From positions 1 through 44,059 of the forward strand of contig JAIYBU010000235.1 of the NCBI GenBank assembly GCA_027488335.1: DNA of 44,059 nucleotides, given 5' to 3'. The stretch comes from Cytophagaceae bacterium. Lineage in GTDB: Bacteria > Bacteroidota > Bacteroidia > Cytophagales > Spirosomataceae. A model generated the notes under the pieces. The model was not told the DNA's origin, searched no databases, and saw only the letters and a program-made list of their open reading frames with translations. Numbering within the stretch: the stretch's first letter is position 1; each line of letters starts with the position of its first letter. The position numbers and the translations under genes are program-made. Shown one piece after another: positions 36,246 through 44,059 of the stretch.

Positions 36246-37619
36246 TTACTCTGCCAATAGTTTACCCATTGCTTTGTCTAAATCTACTTTTGCAATCAAT
36301 AAATCATAGAGTGCCGCAAAATAATTGGTTTGTGCTTCTTTCAGAGATGATTCTGCATTAACAACCTCAATGTTTGTGCCTGCACCTGCTTGATATTTGA
36401 TTTTTGAAACTCGTACAACTTCGGTTGCCAATTCCATGTTTGCTTTTTGAGATTTAAGCGTTTCCAAACCATTTTTCAAACTGATAATGCCTTGGTTGGC
36501 TTGTAGCTCAAATGATTCACGCAATAACAAAGCACTTTGGTCGATTTTTGTCAGATTAATATTTTGTTGTTGCACTTGAATTTTACGAAGGCCACTATCA
36601 TAAATCGGAATCTGTACGCCCAAACTCAACGCCGACGAGCCAAACCAACGCTCGAAAGGATTGAAGCGTGGATTACTATGTCCAGCTCCCAACGAACCAC
36701 TGAAAAATACTTTTGGTAAAGCACCTTTTTGAATACGTTCGATGTCAAGGGTTGTAAGTTTACGTTGTGTCATCAACGTCGAATATTCGATACGATTTAC
36801 GTAATCAACGCCTTGATATTCTGGCAATTGCAATAAATTCACATCTGTTTCAGAAAGCTTATCTTTCAACGAAATCGACTCTTGTTGCTTAATTCCCATC
36901 TGGAATTTCAACAAACCATAAGATAACTGAATTAAATTCTGAACCTTGATTGTTTCCGTCACCAAATTATTACGTTGCACTTGTAAGCGGTCAACATCTA
37001 ATTTTTCTACGAAACCTTTTTCGTTCATTATCTTGATTTCACGTAGAAGCGTATCTAAGCGGCTAATATTCAAACCCAAAATCTTGCTTCTTTCTTCGGC
37101 CACTAAAACCGAATAATATGCCTTCATTACGTTTTCGGCAACTGCCACTTTCGAGTTTGTAACGCTACGCTGAGCCAGCTCACGATAAACTGGTGCCGCT
37201 TTTAAGCCAACTAACCAAGTAGCATCAAAAATCAACTGATTAACACCAATACCTGCTTGTCCGCCCCATGGCACACCAAACTTAAATTTTACAACTTCGC
37301 CTTCGGCAGCTTGTGGATTAAAGTTTTTGGCAGCAACCAATTGTGTCGGAACAATCACGTTGGAAGTATACTGAAACTGGCCGTTGATTTGCGGCATACC
37401 AGCAACTTTTACTTGCTTAATCGTATTTTCAGCTGAATAAATCTCAAGTTCAGCATTTTTTACGGTAATGTGATTTTTTAAAGCATATTGAACGGCCTCT
37501 TTTAGCGTAAACGATTGCTGACTATACGCATTCGTACCCACAATCAGAAAAAGTAAGCTTAATGCCCTTCGACGGAGTGCCGCCCAGCGAAATGCCGCCC
37601 TTAGGTATTTAATTTTCAT
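36246..37619 (-). CDS. TolC-family outer-membrane efflux channel
   Basis: The 457 residues show the duplicated outer-membrane-efflux-protein pattern (SFTLKEAVQYALKNHITVKNAELEI near the start, and YQAGAGTNIEVVNAESSLKEAQTNYFAALYDLLIAKVDLDKAMG at the end). The signal peptide is unusual. Between the start MKIKY and the hydrophobic core ALSLLFLIVG lies an Arg/Trp/Ala-rich stretch (LRAAFRWAALRRR) encoded by two tandem 15-bp palindromic repeats (37571-37600). No alternative start follows, so the repeat is translated and lengthens the n-region. The protein forms the outer-membrane exit duct for the RND pump. Confidence 0.92.
   Translation of the reverse strand: MKIKYLRAAFRWAALRRRALSLLFLIVGTNAYSQQSFTLKEAVQYALKNHITVKNAELEIYSAENTIKQVKVAGMPQINGQFQYTSNVIVPTQLVAAKNFNPQAAEGEVVKFKFGVPWGGQAGIGVNQLIFDATWLVGLKAAPVYRELAQRSVTNSKVAVAENVMKAYYSVLVAEERSKILGLNISRLDTLLREIKIMNEKGFVEKLDVDRLQVQRNNLVTETIKVQNLIQLSYGLLKFQMGIKQQESISLKDKLSETDVNLLQLPEYQGVDYVNRIEYSTLMTQRKLTTLDIERIQKGALPKVFFSGSLGAGHSNPRFNPFERWFGSSALSLGVQIPIYDSGLRKIQVQQQNINLTKIDQSALLLRESFELQANQGIISLKNGLETLKSQKANMELATEVVRVSKIKYQAGAGTNIEVVNAESSLKEAQTNYFAALYDLLIAKVDLDKAMGKLLAE
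37571..37600. repeat. Two tandem 15-bp palindromic repeats inside the tolC signal-peptide coding sequence
   Basis: Units 37571-37585 and 37586-37600 agree at 11 of 15 positions and share ATGCCGCCC/GTGCCGCCC ends. They are GC-rich against an AT-rich gene. Being 15 bp each, they preserve the reading frame. A related unit lies in the downstream tolC-MFP gap. Confidence 0.65.
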
Positions 37620-37750
37620 ATTTGTGTATTTGTTTTTAATTAAGACTTTGGTTTTGTAGTTTTTAGTTAAAAAATAAACTGTGATTTTACAGAATTAAGG
37701 AATTATGAGTACAAATTTCAAATACTATGGCCAACTTTATTCGTAAATCA

Positions 37751-38368
37751 TCAATCGTCATTCGTACCTTTATTTATGTATTGTTCATAAATGGTCAACC
37801 CCTTTGGAGTTAGCACCCCTCTTAGAAAGTGGTCGATAAACGTTTGATGAATCTCAAGCTGATTAAAAACATTATTCGGAAAAACACTTTGGTCAAAAGC
37901 AAAATCAATTTCTTCCATGCGTAATCTTGATAAAACTTCAATATTAATTTCGGGTCTGTAAAGCCCCTGTTTTACCCCTTCTTGCAGATTACGACGGGTT
38001 ATATCCAAAAAAATTGTTTGTTTATGTTGTTGAAAAACCGCCCATGTTTTCGGATAATACTTTTTCAAATCATATATAACTACTGGATTTAGAGCCGTAA
38101 TGTGGGTTTGCAACATTTCGATTTCTTTGACTACTTCATGAATCGGATTTTCGGCTTCTTTCCAAATCTGCTCAGAAATATCCTGCTCACAACTCATTCT
38201 GAATGTAGCAACTTCGTGTACGATTGCATCTTTATCTTCAAAGTGCATGTAGATTGTCTTCTTCGAAATCCCCAGTTCAGAAGCAATCTCGTCCATCGTC
38301 ACACTGCGAATCCCAAACTTCATAAAAAGCTCTTCGGCAGTCTTTAATATACGCTCTCTTACTTCCAT
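37751..38368 (-). CDS. TetR-family transcriptional regulator
   Basis: This 205-residue protein opens with a typical TetR helix-turn-helix (RSVTMDEIASELGISKKTIYMHF, about 21-43) and continues with a helical ligand-binding domain. It lies 131 bp upstream of tolC on the same strand. It is therefore the likely local repressor of the tolC-MFP-RND efflux operon, and possibly of itself. I found no obvious inverted-repeat operator in the gap. Confidence 0.9.
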   Translation of the reverse strand: MEVRERILKTAEELFMKFGIRSVTMDEIASELGISKKTIYMHFEDKDAIVHEVATFRMSCEQDISEQIWKEAENPIHEVVKEIEMLQTHITALNPVVIYDLKKYYPKTWAVFQQHKQTIFLDITRRNLQEGVKQGLYRPEINIEVLSRLRMEEIDFAFDQSVFPNNVFNQLEIHQTFIDHFLRGVLTPKGLTIYEQYINKGTNDD

Positions 38369-38874
38369 TATTTGCTCTTAAAAATGACCCAGTTTCATTG
38401 CAACAAATTGCTTTTATAATCTAAAAAACTCAGGAAACTTTCAAAAGGTTCAAAGTTTTTATAATTTTTTTTAGAAGTGTTTTTTTATACAAATTTTAAA
38501 AATCACGCCCATATCGAAAAACCAAAGATGATGAAGCATTAAAATATGGGTATAAACCTTAAAAATATGAGGATAAACATATTTTTGAACACAAAACAGA
38601 ATCCTACATAATTGAACCAAGCCTATAAAAAATTGCACTTTTCAAATATATGATTTCTTAAAAAAATGTTATACATAATTTTTGAGGAAATTTTAGGGAT
38701 AAATCGTATTTTTGTAAACCTATCTATCCGTTCTGCTTTGCTGTACATTTTTAATACTCAAAAAGTCATATATAAAATTCAATATTTGGTTTTGACACTA
38801 TCCAAAAGTTCAAAATGAGTATTAAATAATTTACAAAAACACTTACATTAAAACCTAAAATTTATAAGTCTAAA
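38369..38874. other. 506-bp divergent intergenic region between tetR and pyrD
   Basis: It is AT-rich with no convincing coding frame. It carries two near-identical direct repeats of about 20 bp (38539-38557 and 38559-38578, pattern TTAAAA-ATATG-GG/AGG-ATAAAC) and one good -7 box (38708-38715). Confidence 0.55.
38708..38715 (+). promoter_or_regulatory. pyrD: Candidate pyrD promoter (-7 box)
   Basis: TATTTTTG fits the TAnnTTTG consensus. A TTTG at 38681-38684 could be the -33 element, with a slightly long 23-bp spacer. It would give a leader of about 155 nt before pyrD. Confidence 0.4.
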
Positions 38875-39924
38875 ATGAGTTTCTATAAAAGTTTTGTATT
38901 CCCATACCTCACTCGCTACGATGCTGAGAAGATTCACTACGTAGTGATGAACGCTCTCAAAACTGCCTGTGCGATTCCGCTCATGCCCAGTATTTTAAGA
39001 TTACTTTTTGAGAAAAAAGATACTCGTCTCGAACGAACAGTTTTTGGTTTACGCTTCAAAAATCCCGTAGGTTTAGCCGCAGGTTTCGACAAAAATGGCG
39101 TCTGGACTGACCAACTGTCAAATCTTGGTTTTGGGTTTATCGAAATCGGAACAGTAACCCCTAAGCCACAAGCAGGCAATGATAAACCTCGCCTTTTCAG
39201 ACTAAAACCAGACCAAGCACTAATCAATCGAATGGGTTTTAATAATGAAGGCTCAATCGAAGCGGCCAATAATCTGCGTAAACGTAAATCAAAAGTGATT
39301 ATTGGCGGAAATATCGGTAAAAACAAAGTCACCGAAAATGATGATGCCGTCTATGATTACCTCAAAGCTTTCAATGACCTTTACCCCTATGTTGATTATT
39401 TTGTAGTAAACGTAAGTTCACCCAATACACCAGGCCTAAGAGATTTACAAGAAAAAGAGCCGCTAAAATATATTTTAAAAGTTTTGGAAAGAGACAACGG
39501 CCGAAAATCAAAACCAAAGCCAATTCTCTTGAAAATTGCTCCCGATTTGACCAACGAACAACTCGACGACGTAATAGAAATCGTGAAAGAAACTCGCACA
39601 GCGGGTGTAATTGCCACCAACACAACCATCAGTCGAGAAGGCTTAGTGTCTGATAAAGAGATAGTTGCCGAAATCGGAGCGGGTGGTTTAAGCGGAAAGC
39701 CTTTGACCGACCGCTCAACTGAAGTTATCAGATATTTGTCAGAAAAATCTAACAAAGCATTTCCCATTATTGGCGTAGGCGGAATCTACACAGCCCAAGA
39801 TGCCATTGATAAAATGAATGCAGGTGCATCGCTCGTGCAAGTCTATTCGGGCTTTATCTACGAAGGCCCAAGTATTGTTAAAGAAATTTGTGAGGGAATT
39901 TTGAAAGAAACTCCCAAAAAATAA
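38875..39924 (+). CDS. pyrD: Dihydroorotate dehydrogenase (quinone), class 2
   Basis: The 349 residues match membrane-associated class 2 enzymes. An N-terminal helical segment (about 1-45) for quinone access precedes the FMN-binding TIM barrel. Visible blocks are [13 protein letters not shown] (63-75), [10 protein letters not shown] (117-126), the catalytic-serine block [12 protein letters not shown] (179-190, S182 as catalytic base), NTTISREGL and GVGGI. It oxidises dihydroorotate to orotate in pyrimidine synthesis, delivering electrons to the quinone pool. No other pyr gene is adjacent; a terminator follows. Confidence 0.96.
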   Translation: MSFYKSFVFPYLTRYDAEKIHYVVMNALKTACAIPLMPSILRLLFEKKDTRLERTVFGLRFKNPVGLAAGFDKNGVWTDQLSNLGFGFIEIGTVTPKPQAGNDKPRLFRLKPDQALINRMGFNNEGSIEAANNLRKRKSKVIIGGNIGKNKVTENDDAVYDYLKAFNDLYPYVDYFVVNVSSPNTPGLRDLQEKEPLKYILKVLERDNGRKSKPKPILLKIAPDLTNEQLDDVIEIVKETRTAGVIATNTTISREGLVSDKEIVAEIGAGGLSGKPLTDRSTEVIRYLSEKSNKAFPIIGVGGIYTAQDAIDKMNAGASLVQVYSGFIYEGPSIVKEICEGILKETPKK

Positions 39925-39952
39925 TCGACTGATATTCAAATAGTTAACTATC

Positions 39953-39988
39953 AAAAAGTGTTGTTCCGAAAAAAGAATAACACTTTTT
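39953..39988 (+). terminator. Terminator of pyrD
   Basis: The stem AAAAAGTGTT (39953-39962) with AACACTTTTT (39979-39988) is followed by more T. Partial extra pairing inside the loop lengthens the stem. Confidence 0.8.
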
Positions 39989-40091
39989 TTATTTCCCTGA
40001 AACTTTTTATTATTCTTAGTTGTATTATATGTATATACATACAATGTAAAGACATTATTAAAATATTCCTAAATTTAAATATTACAAAACA

Positions 40092-40622
40092 ATGGCAACT
40101 TGGATTATTGACCCAACGCACTCAGAAGTACATTTCAAAGTAAAACACTTAATGATTTCGACGGTAACTGGTACTTTCGGAACGTATGAAGGAAGTGTAG
40201 AAACAGCAAACGACGAAGATTTTGCAGGTTCAAAAGTAAATTTCTCGGCTGATATCGACAGTATCTCGACTGGCCAAGAACAAAGAGACGGTCACTTGAA
40301 ATCAGCCGATTTCTTTGATGCAGCAAATTTCCCAAAATTGACTTTCGCTTCTACTTCAATGGAAAAAGCTGACGACGATACATATACAGTAACTGGCGAT
40401 TTGACAATCAGAGGAACTACCAAACAAGTAACTTTGAAAGCTGAATTTGGTGGAATTATGGGTGATTTCTACGGAAATACAAAAGCAGGTTTTGATATTT
40501 CAGGTAAAATCAATCGTCAAGATTTTGGTCTTACTTGGGGTGCAGTTACCGAAGCAGGTGGTGTAGTTGTGAGCGACGAAGTAAGATTAGCTTTCAACAT
40601 TCAGGTAGCTAAACAAGCGTAG
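40092..40622 (+). CDS. YceI-family lipocalin-like protein
   Basis: This 176-residue protein is a complete YceI domain: WIIDPTHSEVHFKVKHLMIS at the start, SISTGQEQRDGHLKSADFFD, FPKLTFASTS and a C-terminal EVRLAFNIQV. YceI proteins form a beta-barrel that binds isoprenoid-like lipids in some members. Unlike E. coli YceI it has no signal peptide, so it is predicted to be cytoplasmic. It is flanked by terminators on both sides and is probably monocistronic. The physiological role is unknown. Confidence 0.9.
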   Translation: MATWIIDPTHSEVHFKVKHLMISTVTGTFGTYEGSVETANDEDFAGSKVNFSADIDSISTGQEQRDGHLKSADFFDAANFPKLTFASTSMEKADDDTYTVTGDLTIRGTTKQVTLKAEFGGIMGDFYGNTKAGFDISGKINRQDFGLTWGAVTEAGGVVVSDEVRLAFNIQVAKQA

Positions 40623-40642
40623 TTTTTTAAGGTGATAAACGC

Positions 40643-40676
40643 AAAAGGCTCTTTGATTATTTTCAAAGAGCCTTTT
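40643..40676. terminator. Bidirectional terminator between yceI-like and SDR genes
   Basis: A 14-bp perfect stem (40643-40656 with 40663-40676) has a 6-nt loop and a T6 run. It sits between convergent genes. Confidence 0.88.
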
Positions 40677-40721
40677 TTATTACGAATACATTAATTTATC
40701 GACCAAAAACTGTGGTCTTTC

Positions 40722-41510
40722 TTACAAACTACTCATTTTTCCTCCATCAACTGGAATACTTACGCCATTGACCGAAGCCGCAGCGGGCGAACATAAAAAT
40801 GCAATTACGGAAGCTGTTTCTTGTGGCGTAGTAAATCGCCCAATCGGAATCTCTTTGATTAAATCTTGCTCAACATCCGCAATAGGTCTTCCAGTTGAGG
40901 CAGCTTTCATTTCGTTTACTTTCTGTAAGCGAGCGGTTGTGGTGTAGCCTGGCAAAACATTATTGGTCGTAATACCAAATTTCCCCAATTCATTGGCCAG
41001 TGATTTTGCCCAATTCCCCATTGCTCCACGAATAGTATTAGAAACGCCCAAACCTACAATCGGTTGTTTCATTCCAATCGAAGTCACATTAATAATTCGA
41101 CCAAAACCTGCTTTTATCATACTTGGAGCTATCGCTTGTGTCATGATTTGAGCCGAAACCACGTGTTCGTTAAAAGTTTGTACAAAAAGTTCTGTACTTG
41201 CTTCAAGTACTGCCCCTCCTACTGGACCACCCGTATTATTGACCAAAATATGTGCTTCTGGATATTTTGATAAATGACGCTCAATACGAGATTTAATTTG
41301 ATTGGTCTTTGAGAAATCTATCAACAGATATCGGTGTTTTTGTCCTTTTTTGCGTGGTAATTCGTCTAAAACGGCTTTCAGTTTTTCTTCATTTCGGGCT
41401 ACAAGCGTGATATTTGCCCCCAAAAGAGCCAGTTCTATGGCCGTAGCTTTTCCGATTCCTTGTGTGCTACCACATACGAAAGCAGTTTTTCCTGTTAAGT
41501 CAAGATTCAT
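40722..41510 (-). CDS. Short-chain dehydrogenase/reductase-fold protein with atypical active site
   Basis: The 262 residues show the Rossmann start GKTAFVCGSTQGIGKATA (dinucleotide binding), the NNTGG block (91-95) and a C-terminal FLCSPAAASVNGVSIPVDGG. The catalytic Ser is S144 (NVTSIG). Exactly 13 and 17 positions later, where Tyr and Lys are expected, there are S157 and R161 (GVSNTIRGAM). The Tyr-x3-Lys signature is therefore Ser-x3-Arg. Some SDR subfamilies share this SN..R pattern, so the protein may catalyse a different reaction or work with altered acid/base chemistry. Oxidoreductase activity should not be assumed. It is monocistronic. Confidence 0.88.
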   Translation of the reverse strand: MNLDLTGKTAFVCGSTQGIGKATAIELALLGANITLVARNEEKLKAVLDELPRKKGQKHRYLLIDFSKTNQIKSRIERHLSKYPEAHILVNNTGGPVGGAVLEASTELFVQTFNEHVVSAQIMTQAIAPSMIKAGFGRIINVTSIGMKQPIVGLGVSNTIRGAMGNWAKSLANELGKFGITTNNVLPGYTTTARLQKVNEMKAASTGRPIADVEQDLIKEIPIGRFTTPQETASVIAFLCSPAAASVNGVSIPVDGGKMSSL

Positions 41511-41626
41511 AGCTATGTTTTATTTGTTATCAAAATTACGAATTTATTGATATATTTTAAAATCATTACTAAATCATTTGGCACTCTAATTGTAAGTAGC
41601 GAATATTGCAATAAAAACACTTTTCG

Positions 41627-42547
41627 ATGTACTTATCTATTATTTCGCCCGTTTACCGAGCCGAAGAAATTGTTGAACAATTAGTTACTGAAATTCATCA
41701 AGCAGTCAGACCAATAACTGATTCTTATGAAATTCTTTTGGTAGAAGATGGCAGCCCTGATAAATCCTGGGAAGCTATTTTGCGTATATGTGAGCGAGAT
41801 AAAATAGTTAAAGGTGTAAAACTTAGTAGAAATTTTGGTCAACACGCAGCTATTACGGCGGGTTTGGCTACTTCAAAAGGTGAGTGGGTGGTAGTGATGG
41901 ACTGTGACCTTCAAGACCGCCCCGACGAGATTCCTCATTTACTGGCTAAAGCAAAAGAAGGCTATGAACTTGTTTTTGCCCAACGACAGGTTCGTCAGGA
42001 TAGTTTTTTCAAGAAACTTTCTTCTAAATTATTCTACAAAGTATTTAGCTATTTGACTGATACTGTGCAAGATAGTAGTGTAGCTAACTTCGGCATTTAC
42101 CATCGGAAAGTTGTTGATGCTGTTGTTAGCTTGGGCGACCGTATTCGGTTTTTTCCAACCATGACTCAGTGGGTGGGTTTCAGAAAAGCCTATTTGCCTG
42201 TGAAACACGATGAACGAGCTTCGGGAAAATCGTCATATTCTTGGTCGAAACTCATAGAGCTGGCCTTTAATAATATTATTTCGTTTTCGGATAAACCTTT
42301 ACGTCTGACCGTCCGCTTGGGCTTAATCATGTCGGGTATAGCCATTCTGTTAGGCGTGGCTTATCTGTACCTTTATTTTACCAATCAAATCAAGCAACTG
42401 GGTTTTGCAAGTATCATTATTTCTATTACTTTCTTTTCAGGCTTAATTATCTTTATTTTGGGTATTATTGGTATTTATTTAGGCAAAACTTTCGAGCAAG
42501 TAAAAGGCCGTCCGGCTCATATTATCGACCAAAAACTTAATTTCTGA
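41627..42547 (+). CDS. Glycosyltransferase family 2, GtrB/DPM1-like membrane enzyme
   Basis: The 306 residues start with a GT-A domain: ISPVYRAEE, LVEDGSPDKSW, the KLSRNFGQHAAITAGL block and MDCDLQDRPDEIP, with DxD-like D-C-D. Two C-terminal transmembrane helices (about 228-252 and 262-288) follow, as in GtrB/ArnC/DPM1-like polyprenyl-phosphate sugar transferases. It probably moves a sugar from a nucleotide donor to undecaprenyl phosphate at the inner membrane. Its stop overlaps the start of the next gene by one base (TGATG), indicating translational coupling to an acetyltransferase. Confidence 0.9.
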   Translation: MYLSIISPVYRAEEIVEQLVTEIHQAVRPITDSYEILLVEDGSPDKSWEAILRICERDKIVKGVKLSRNFGQHAAITAGLATSKGEWVVVMDCDLQDRPDEIPHLLAKAKEGYELVFAQRQVRQDSFFKKLSSKLFYKVFSYLTDTVQDSSVANFGIYHRKVVDAVVSLGDRIRFFPTMTQWVGFRKAYLPVKHDERASGKSSYSWSKLIELAFNNIISFSDKPLRLTVRLGLIMSGIAILLGVAYLYLYFTNQIKQLGFASIIISITFFSGLIIFILGIIGIYLGKTFEQVKGRPAHIIDQKLNF

Positions 42548-43245
42548 TGATAGATTTAGCTTGGGATAGCCATTTTTTCGGTAAGAAAATCGGTAGAATT
42601 GATGTTACAGACAATTATGAGTTTTTAAGCAAAAATCTCGAAAATGCGTTCAAACAGGCTTACGATTTAGTGTATGTCTTTGGAAGTAAGCAAACGGTGA
42701 TTCCGAACGAAATCCTCGTAAGATTCAATGGGAAATTAGTTGACCAAAAAATCACTTATACTGCTCAAATCGAAGATTTACGAACCAAAACTACAACTAA
42801 TATTAAAGAATTTGATAAACAAAACGGCAGTCATTTATATGATTTAGCCTATTTGAGTGGTACACACTCACGATTTAGGTTAGATAAAGGTTTAGGAGTT
42901 GACAATTTCAAGCATTTATACCGAGAATGGATTGATAAATCGGTAAGCCATCAAATTGCTAAAAAGATTTTTGTTTATGAAAATAACGAGCAAATCAAGG
43001 GAATGATTACTCTGGCAGTCAAGGAAAAAGCCGCAAATATTGGACTCATAGCCGTTGATGAAACTCTGCAAGGAAAAGGGGTAGGTATGTCGTTAATTGA
43101 TACTTGTGTTGAATATTGTAAAACCGAAACTATCGCTACGCTTGATGTACCAACCCAACTTGATAATACTAAAGCTTGCAGATTTTACGAAAAATGTGGT
43201 TTTACCGAAAAATCAGTTCAGAATATTTATCATTTTTGGGCATAA
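42547..43245 (+). CDS. GNAT-family N-acetyltransferase, amino-sugar type
   Basis: This 232-residue protein opens LAWDSHFFGKKIGRI, a start typical of dTDP-amino-sugar acetyltransferases (WecD/RffC-like). It ends with a GNAT domain: NIGLIAVDETLQGKGVGMSLID carries the acetyl-CoA-binding loop (Q/R-x-x-G-x-G/A), and KACRFYEKCGFTEKS completes it. It starts inside the stop of the GT2 gene, so both are likely made together. The pair may modify and then transfer an amino-deoxy sugar for a surface glycan. The specific sugar is an inference. Confidence 0.8.
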   Translation: MIDLAWDSHFFGKKIGRIDVTDNYEFLSKNLENAFKQAYDLVYVFGSKQTVIPNEILVRFNGKLVDQKITYTAQIEDLRTKTTTNIKEFDKQNGSHLYDLAYLSGTHSRFRLDKGLGVDNFKHLYREWIDKSVSHQIAKKIFVYENNEQIKGMITLAVKEKAANIGLIAVDETLQGKGVGMSLIDTCVEYCKTETIATLDVPTQLDNTKACRFYEKCGFTEKSVQNIYHFWA

Positions 43246-43276
43246 AAAAAGCCTTTCTGAGAAGAAAGGCTTTTTT
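43245..43276. terminator. Bidirectional terminator between acetyltransferase and nusG
   Basis: A 14-bp perfect stem (43245-43258 with 43263-43276) has a GAGA loop and A/T runs at its base. It overlaps the last base of the acetyltransferase stop codon. Confidence 0.9.
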
Positions 43277-43293
43277 CAATATTCTTTAAATGA

Positions 43294-43851
43294 CTATTGC
43301 ATTTTTTCAACTTGCATATATCCTAACTCAACTGGTGTACTACGACCGAAGATTTTTACGCTCACGCTCAATTTCTTCTTATCTTCGTTCACTTCTTCTA
43401 CTGCACCATCGAAACCACTGAATGGTCCGTCGATTACTTTCACGTTTTCGCCTTTTGTAAAGGTCAATGAAGGAGAAATATTATCACCAATAATAACCTC
43501 TTCTTGCACACCTAATATACGATTAATTTCTGATTGACGTAAAGGCTCTGGGGTCATGGATGTACCATTATTACGACCTAAGAAACCAATTACCCCTGGC
43601 ATACTCTTGATTAAGTGAAGCACTTCACCGTTATTTAGGTCAGCATTAACAATAATGTATCCAGGAAAGAAATTTTTCTCACGAACACGTTTTTTGCCAT
43701 TACGAACCTCAGTAATTTTTTCGGTAGGAATTAAAATTGTTGGTATTAATTCGTCCAAATTGCGTCGGACTGCTTCGTTTTCGATGTAGGTTTTAATTTT
43801 CTTCTCCTGTCCCGAAACTGCCCGCACAACGTACCAATTGATTTCGCTCAT
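43294..43851 (-). CDS. nusG: Transcription termination/antitermination factor NusG
   Basis: The 185 residues comprise a full NGN domain (WYVVRAVSGQEKKIKTYIE, FFPGYIIVNADL, MPGVIGFLGR) and a C-terminal KOW domain (GENVKVIDGPFSGFDGAVEEV). NusG binds RNA polymerase and couples it to Rho and ribosomes. It follows secE by 23 bp on the minus strand, the standard secE-nusG order ahead of ribosomal protein genes. An RfaH/UpxY-type specialised paralogue is unlikely given this context. Confidence 0.95.
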   Translation of the reverse strand: MSEINWYVVRAVSGQEKKIKTYIENEAVRRNLDELIPTILIPTEKITEVRNGKKRVREKNFFPGYIIVNADLNNGEVLHLIKSMPGVIGFLGRNNGTSMTPEPLRQSEINRILGVQEEVIIGDNISPSLTFTKGENVKVIDGPFSGFDGAVEEVNEDKKKLSVSVKIFGRSTPVELGYMQVEKMQ

Positions 43852-43874
43852 TGTATAGGAAATTTATAGGAAAC

Positions 43875-44057
43875 TTAGATTGACTGGTAGAATAAACGCA
43901 GACCATTTTCGATTAAAAAATCGATAACACCTACTACTAAAGCAAAAATTAATGATGCTACCAATACAAGTGTTGCACTTGATTGTAGTTAACTCCATTT
44001 GGGCCATGTTACCTCTTTGGTTACTTCTTCCCAAGAGTTCTTAAAAAATTCTTGCAT
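43875..44057 (-). CDS. secE: SecE preprotein translocase subunit, interrupted by an in-frame stop
   Basis: Read from ATG 44057, the frame encodes the SecE amphipathic motif (EEVTKEVTWPKWS) and then meets TAA at codon 23 (43989-43991). The same frame continues without a break as LQSSATLVLVASLIFALVVG and a single transmembrane helix, ending at TAA 43875-43877 after 60 codons in total. The expected residue at the stop is Glu (WSELQSS in relatives), so one G-to-T change (GAA to TAA) explains it. SecE is essential in bacteria, and it directly precedes nusG as usual. A sequencing or assembly error is the simplest explanation; a real nonsense mutation would require suppression or a second secE copy. 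Confidence 0.85.
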
Positions 44058-44059
44058 AA

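Overview
The window looks like chromosomal DNA of a gliding-type member of the Bacteroidota, most likely order Cytophagales. The evidence is a gldKLMN/porP type IX secretion locus, a SusC/SusD pair, DUF4271 next to hemD, DUF4249, AT-rich intergenic DNA and possible TAnnTTTG-type -7 promoter elements. The genus cannot be fixed from sequence reading alone. No phage, insertion sequence, CRISPR array, rRNA or tRNA was recognised.

Layout. (1) 1-2861: the 3' part of a large propeller/HEAT oxidoreductase-like protein that ends in an azurin-type copper domain; its 5' end is outside the window. (2) 2914-6057: a secreted tricorn-like S41 protease, convergent with gene 1. (3) 6492-11185: a uronic-acid polysaccharide cluster, made of a pectin methylesterase fused to an alpha/beta esterase (broken by a one-base frameshift), a KdgF-like cupin, an alginate-lyase-superfamily enzyme and a second carbohydrate-esterase-like hydrolase. 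(4) 11290-12801: a stand-alone E2 acyltransferase domain and an apparently exported methyltransferase-fold protein. (5) 13250-19125: susC, susD and myo-inositol oxygenase. Both susC and the oxygenase gene are preceded by the same LacI-type palindrome CAAACGTTTG, in a tandem pair upstream of susC and as a single copy upstream of the oxygenase gene. (6) 19198-25195, minus strand: porP/sprF-like, gldK, gldL, gldM, gldN, followed upstream (higher coordinates) by hemD, a DUF4271 membrane protein and sucD (to 28348). (7) 28732-31344: an orphan DUF4249 lipoprotein, a GH10 xylanase and a small two-helix membrane protein. (8) 31457-38368, minus strand: tetR, tolC, membrane fusion protein and RND pump. 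(9) 38875-44059: pyrD, a YceI protein, an SDR lacking its catalytic Tyr/Lys, a GtrB-like glycosyltransferase overlapping a GNAT acetyltransferase, nusG, and secE at the edge with an in-frame stop.

How the genes may work together. Regions 3 and 5 read as one metabolic theme: removal of methyl and acetyl groups from pectin-like polymers, beta-elimination, ring opening of unsaturated uronates, outer-membrane uptake, and production of D-glucuronate from myo-inositol. The shared operator suggests that one regulator encoded outside the window controls uptake and inositol oxidation. This link is an inference.

Two lesions in otherwise well-conserved genes (one missing A in the pectinesterase, one nonsense codon in secE) need read-level checking before biological meaning is given to either. 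The most unusual structural observation is a pair of 15-bp GC-rich palindromic repeats lying in frame inside the TolC signal-peptide coding region, with related copies between the genes of the same operon.
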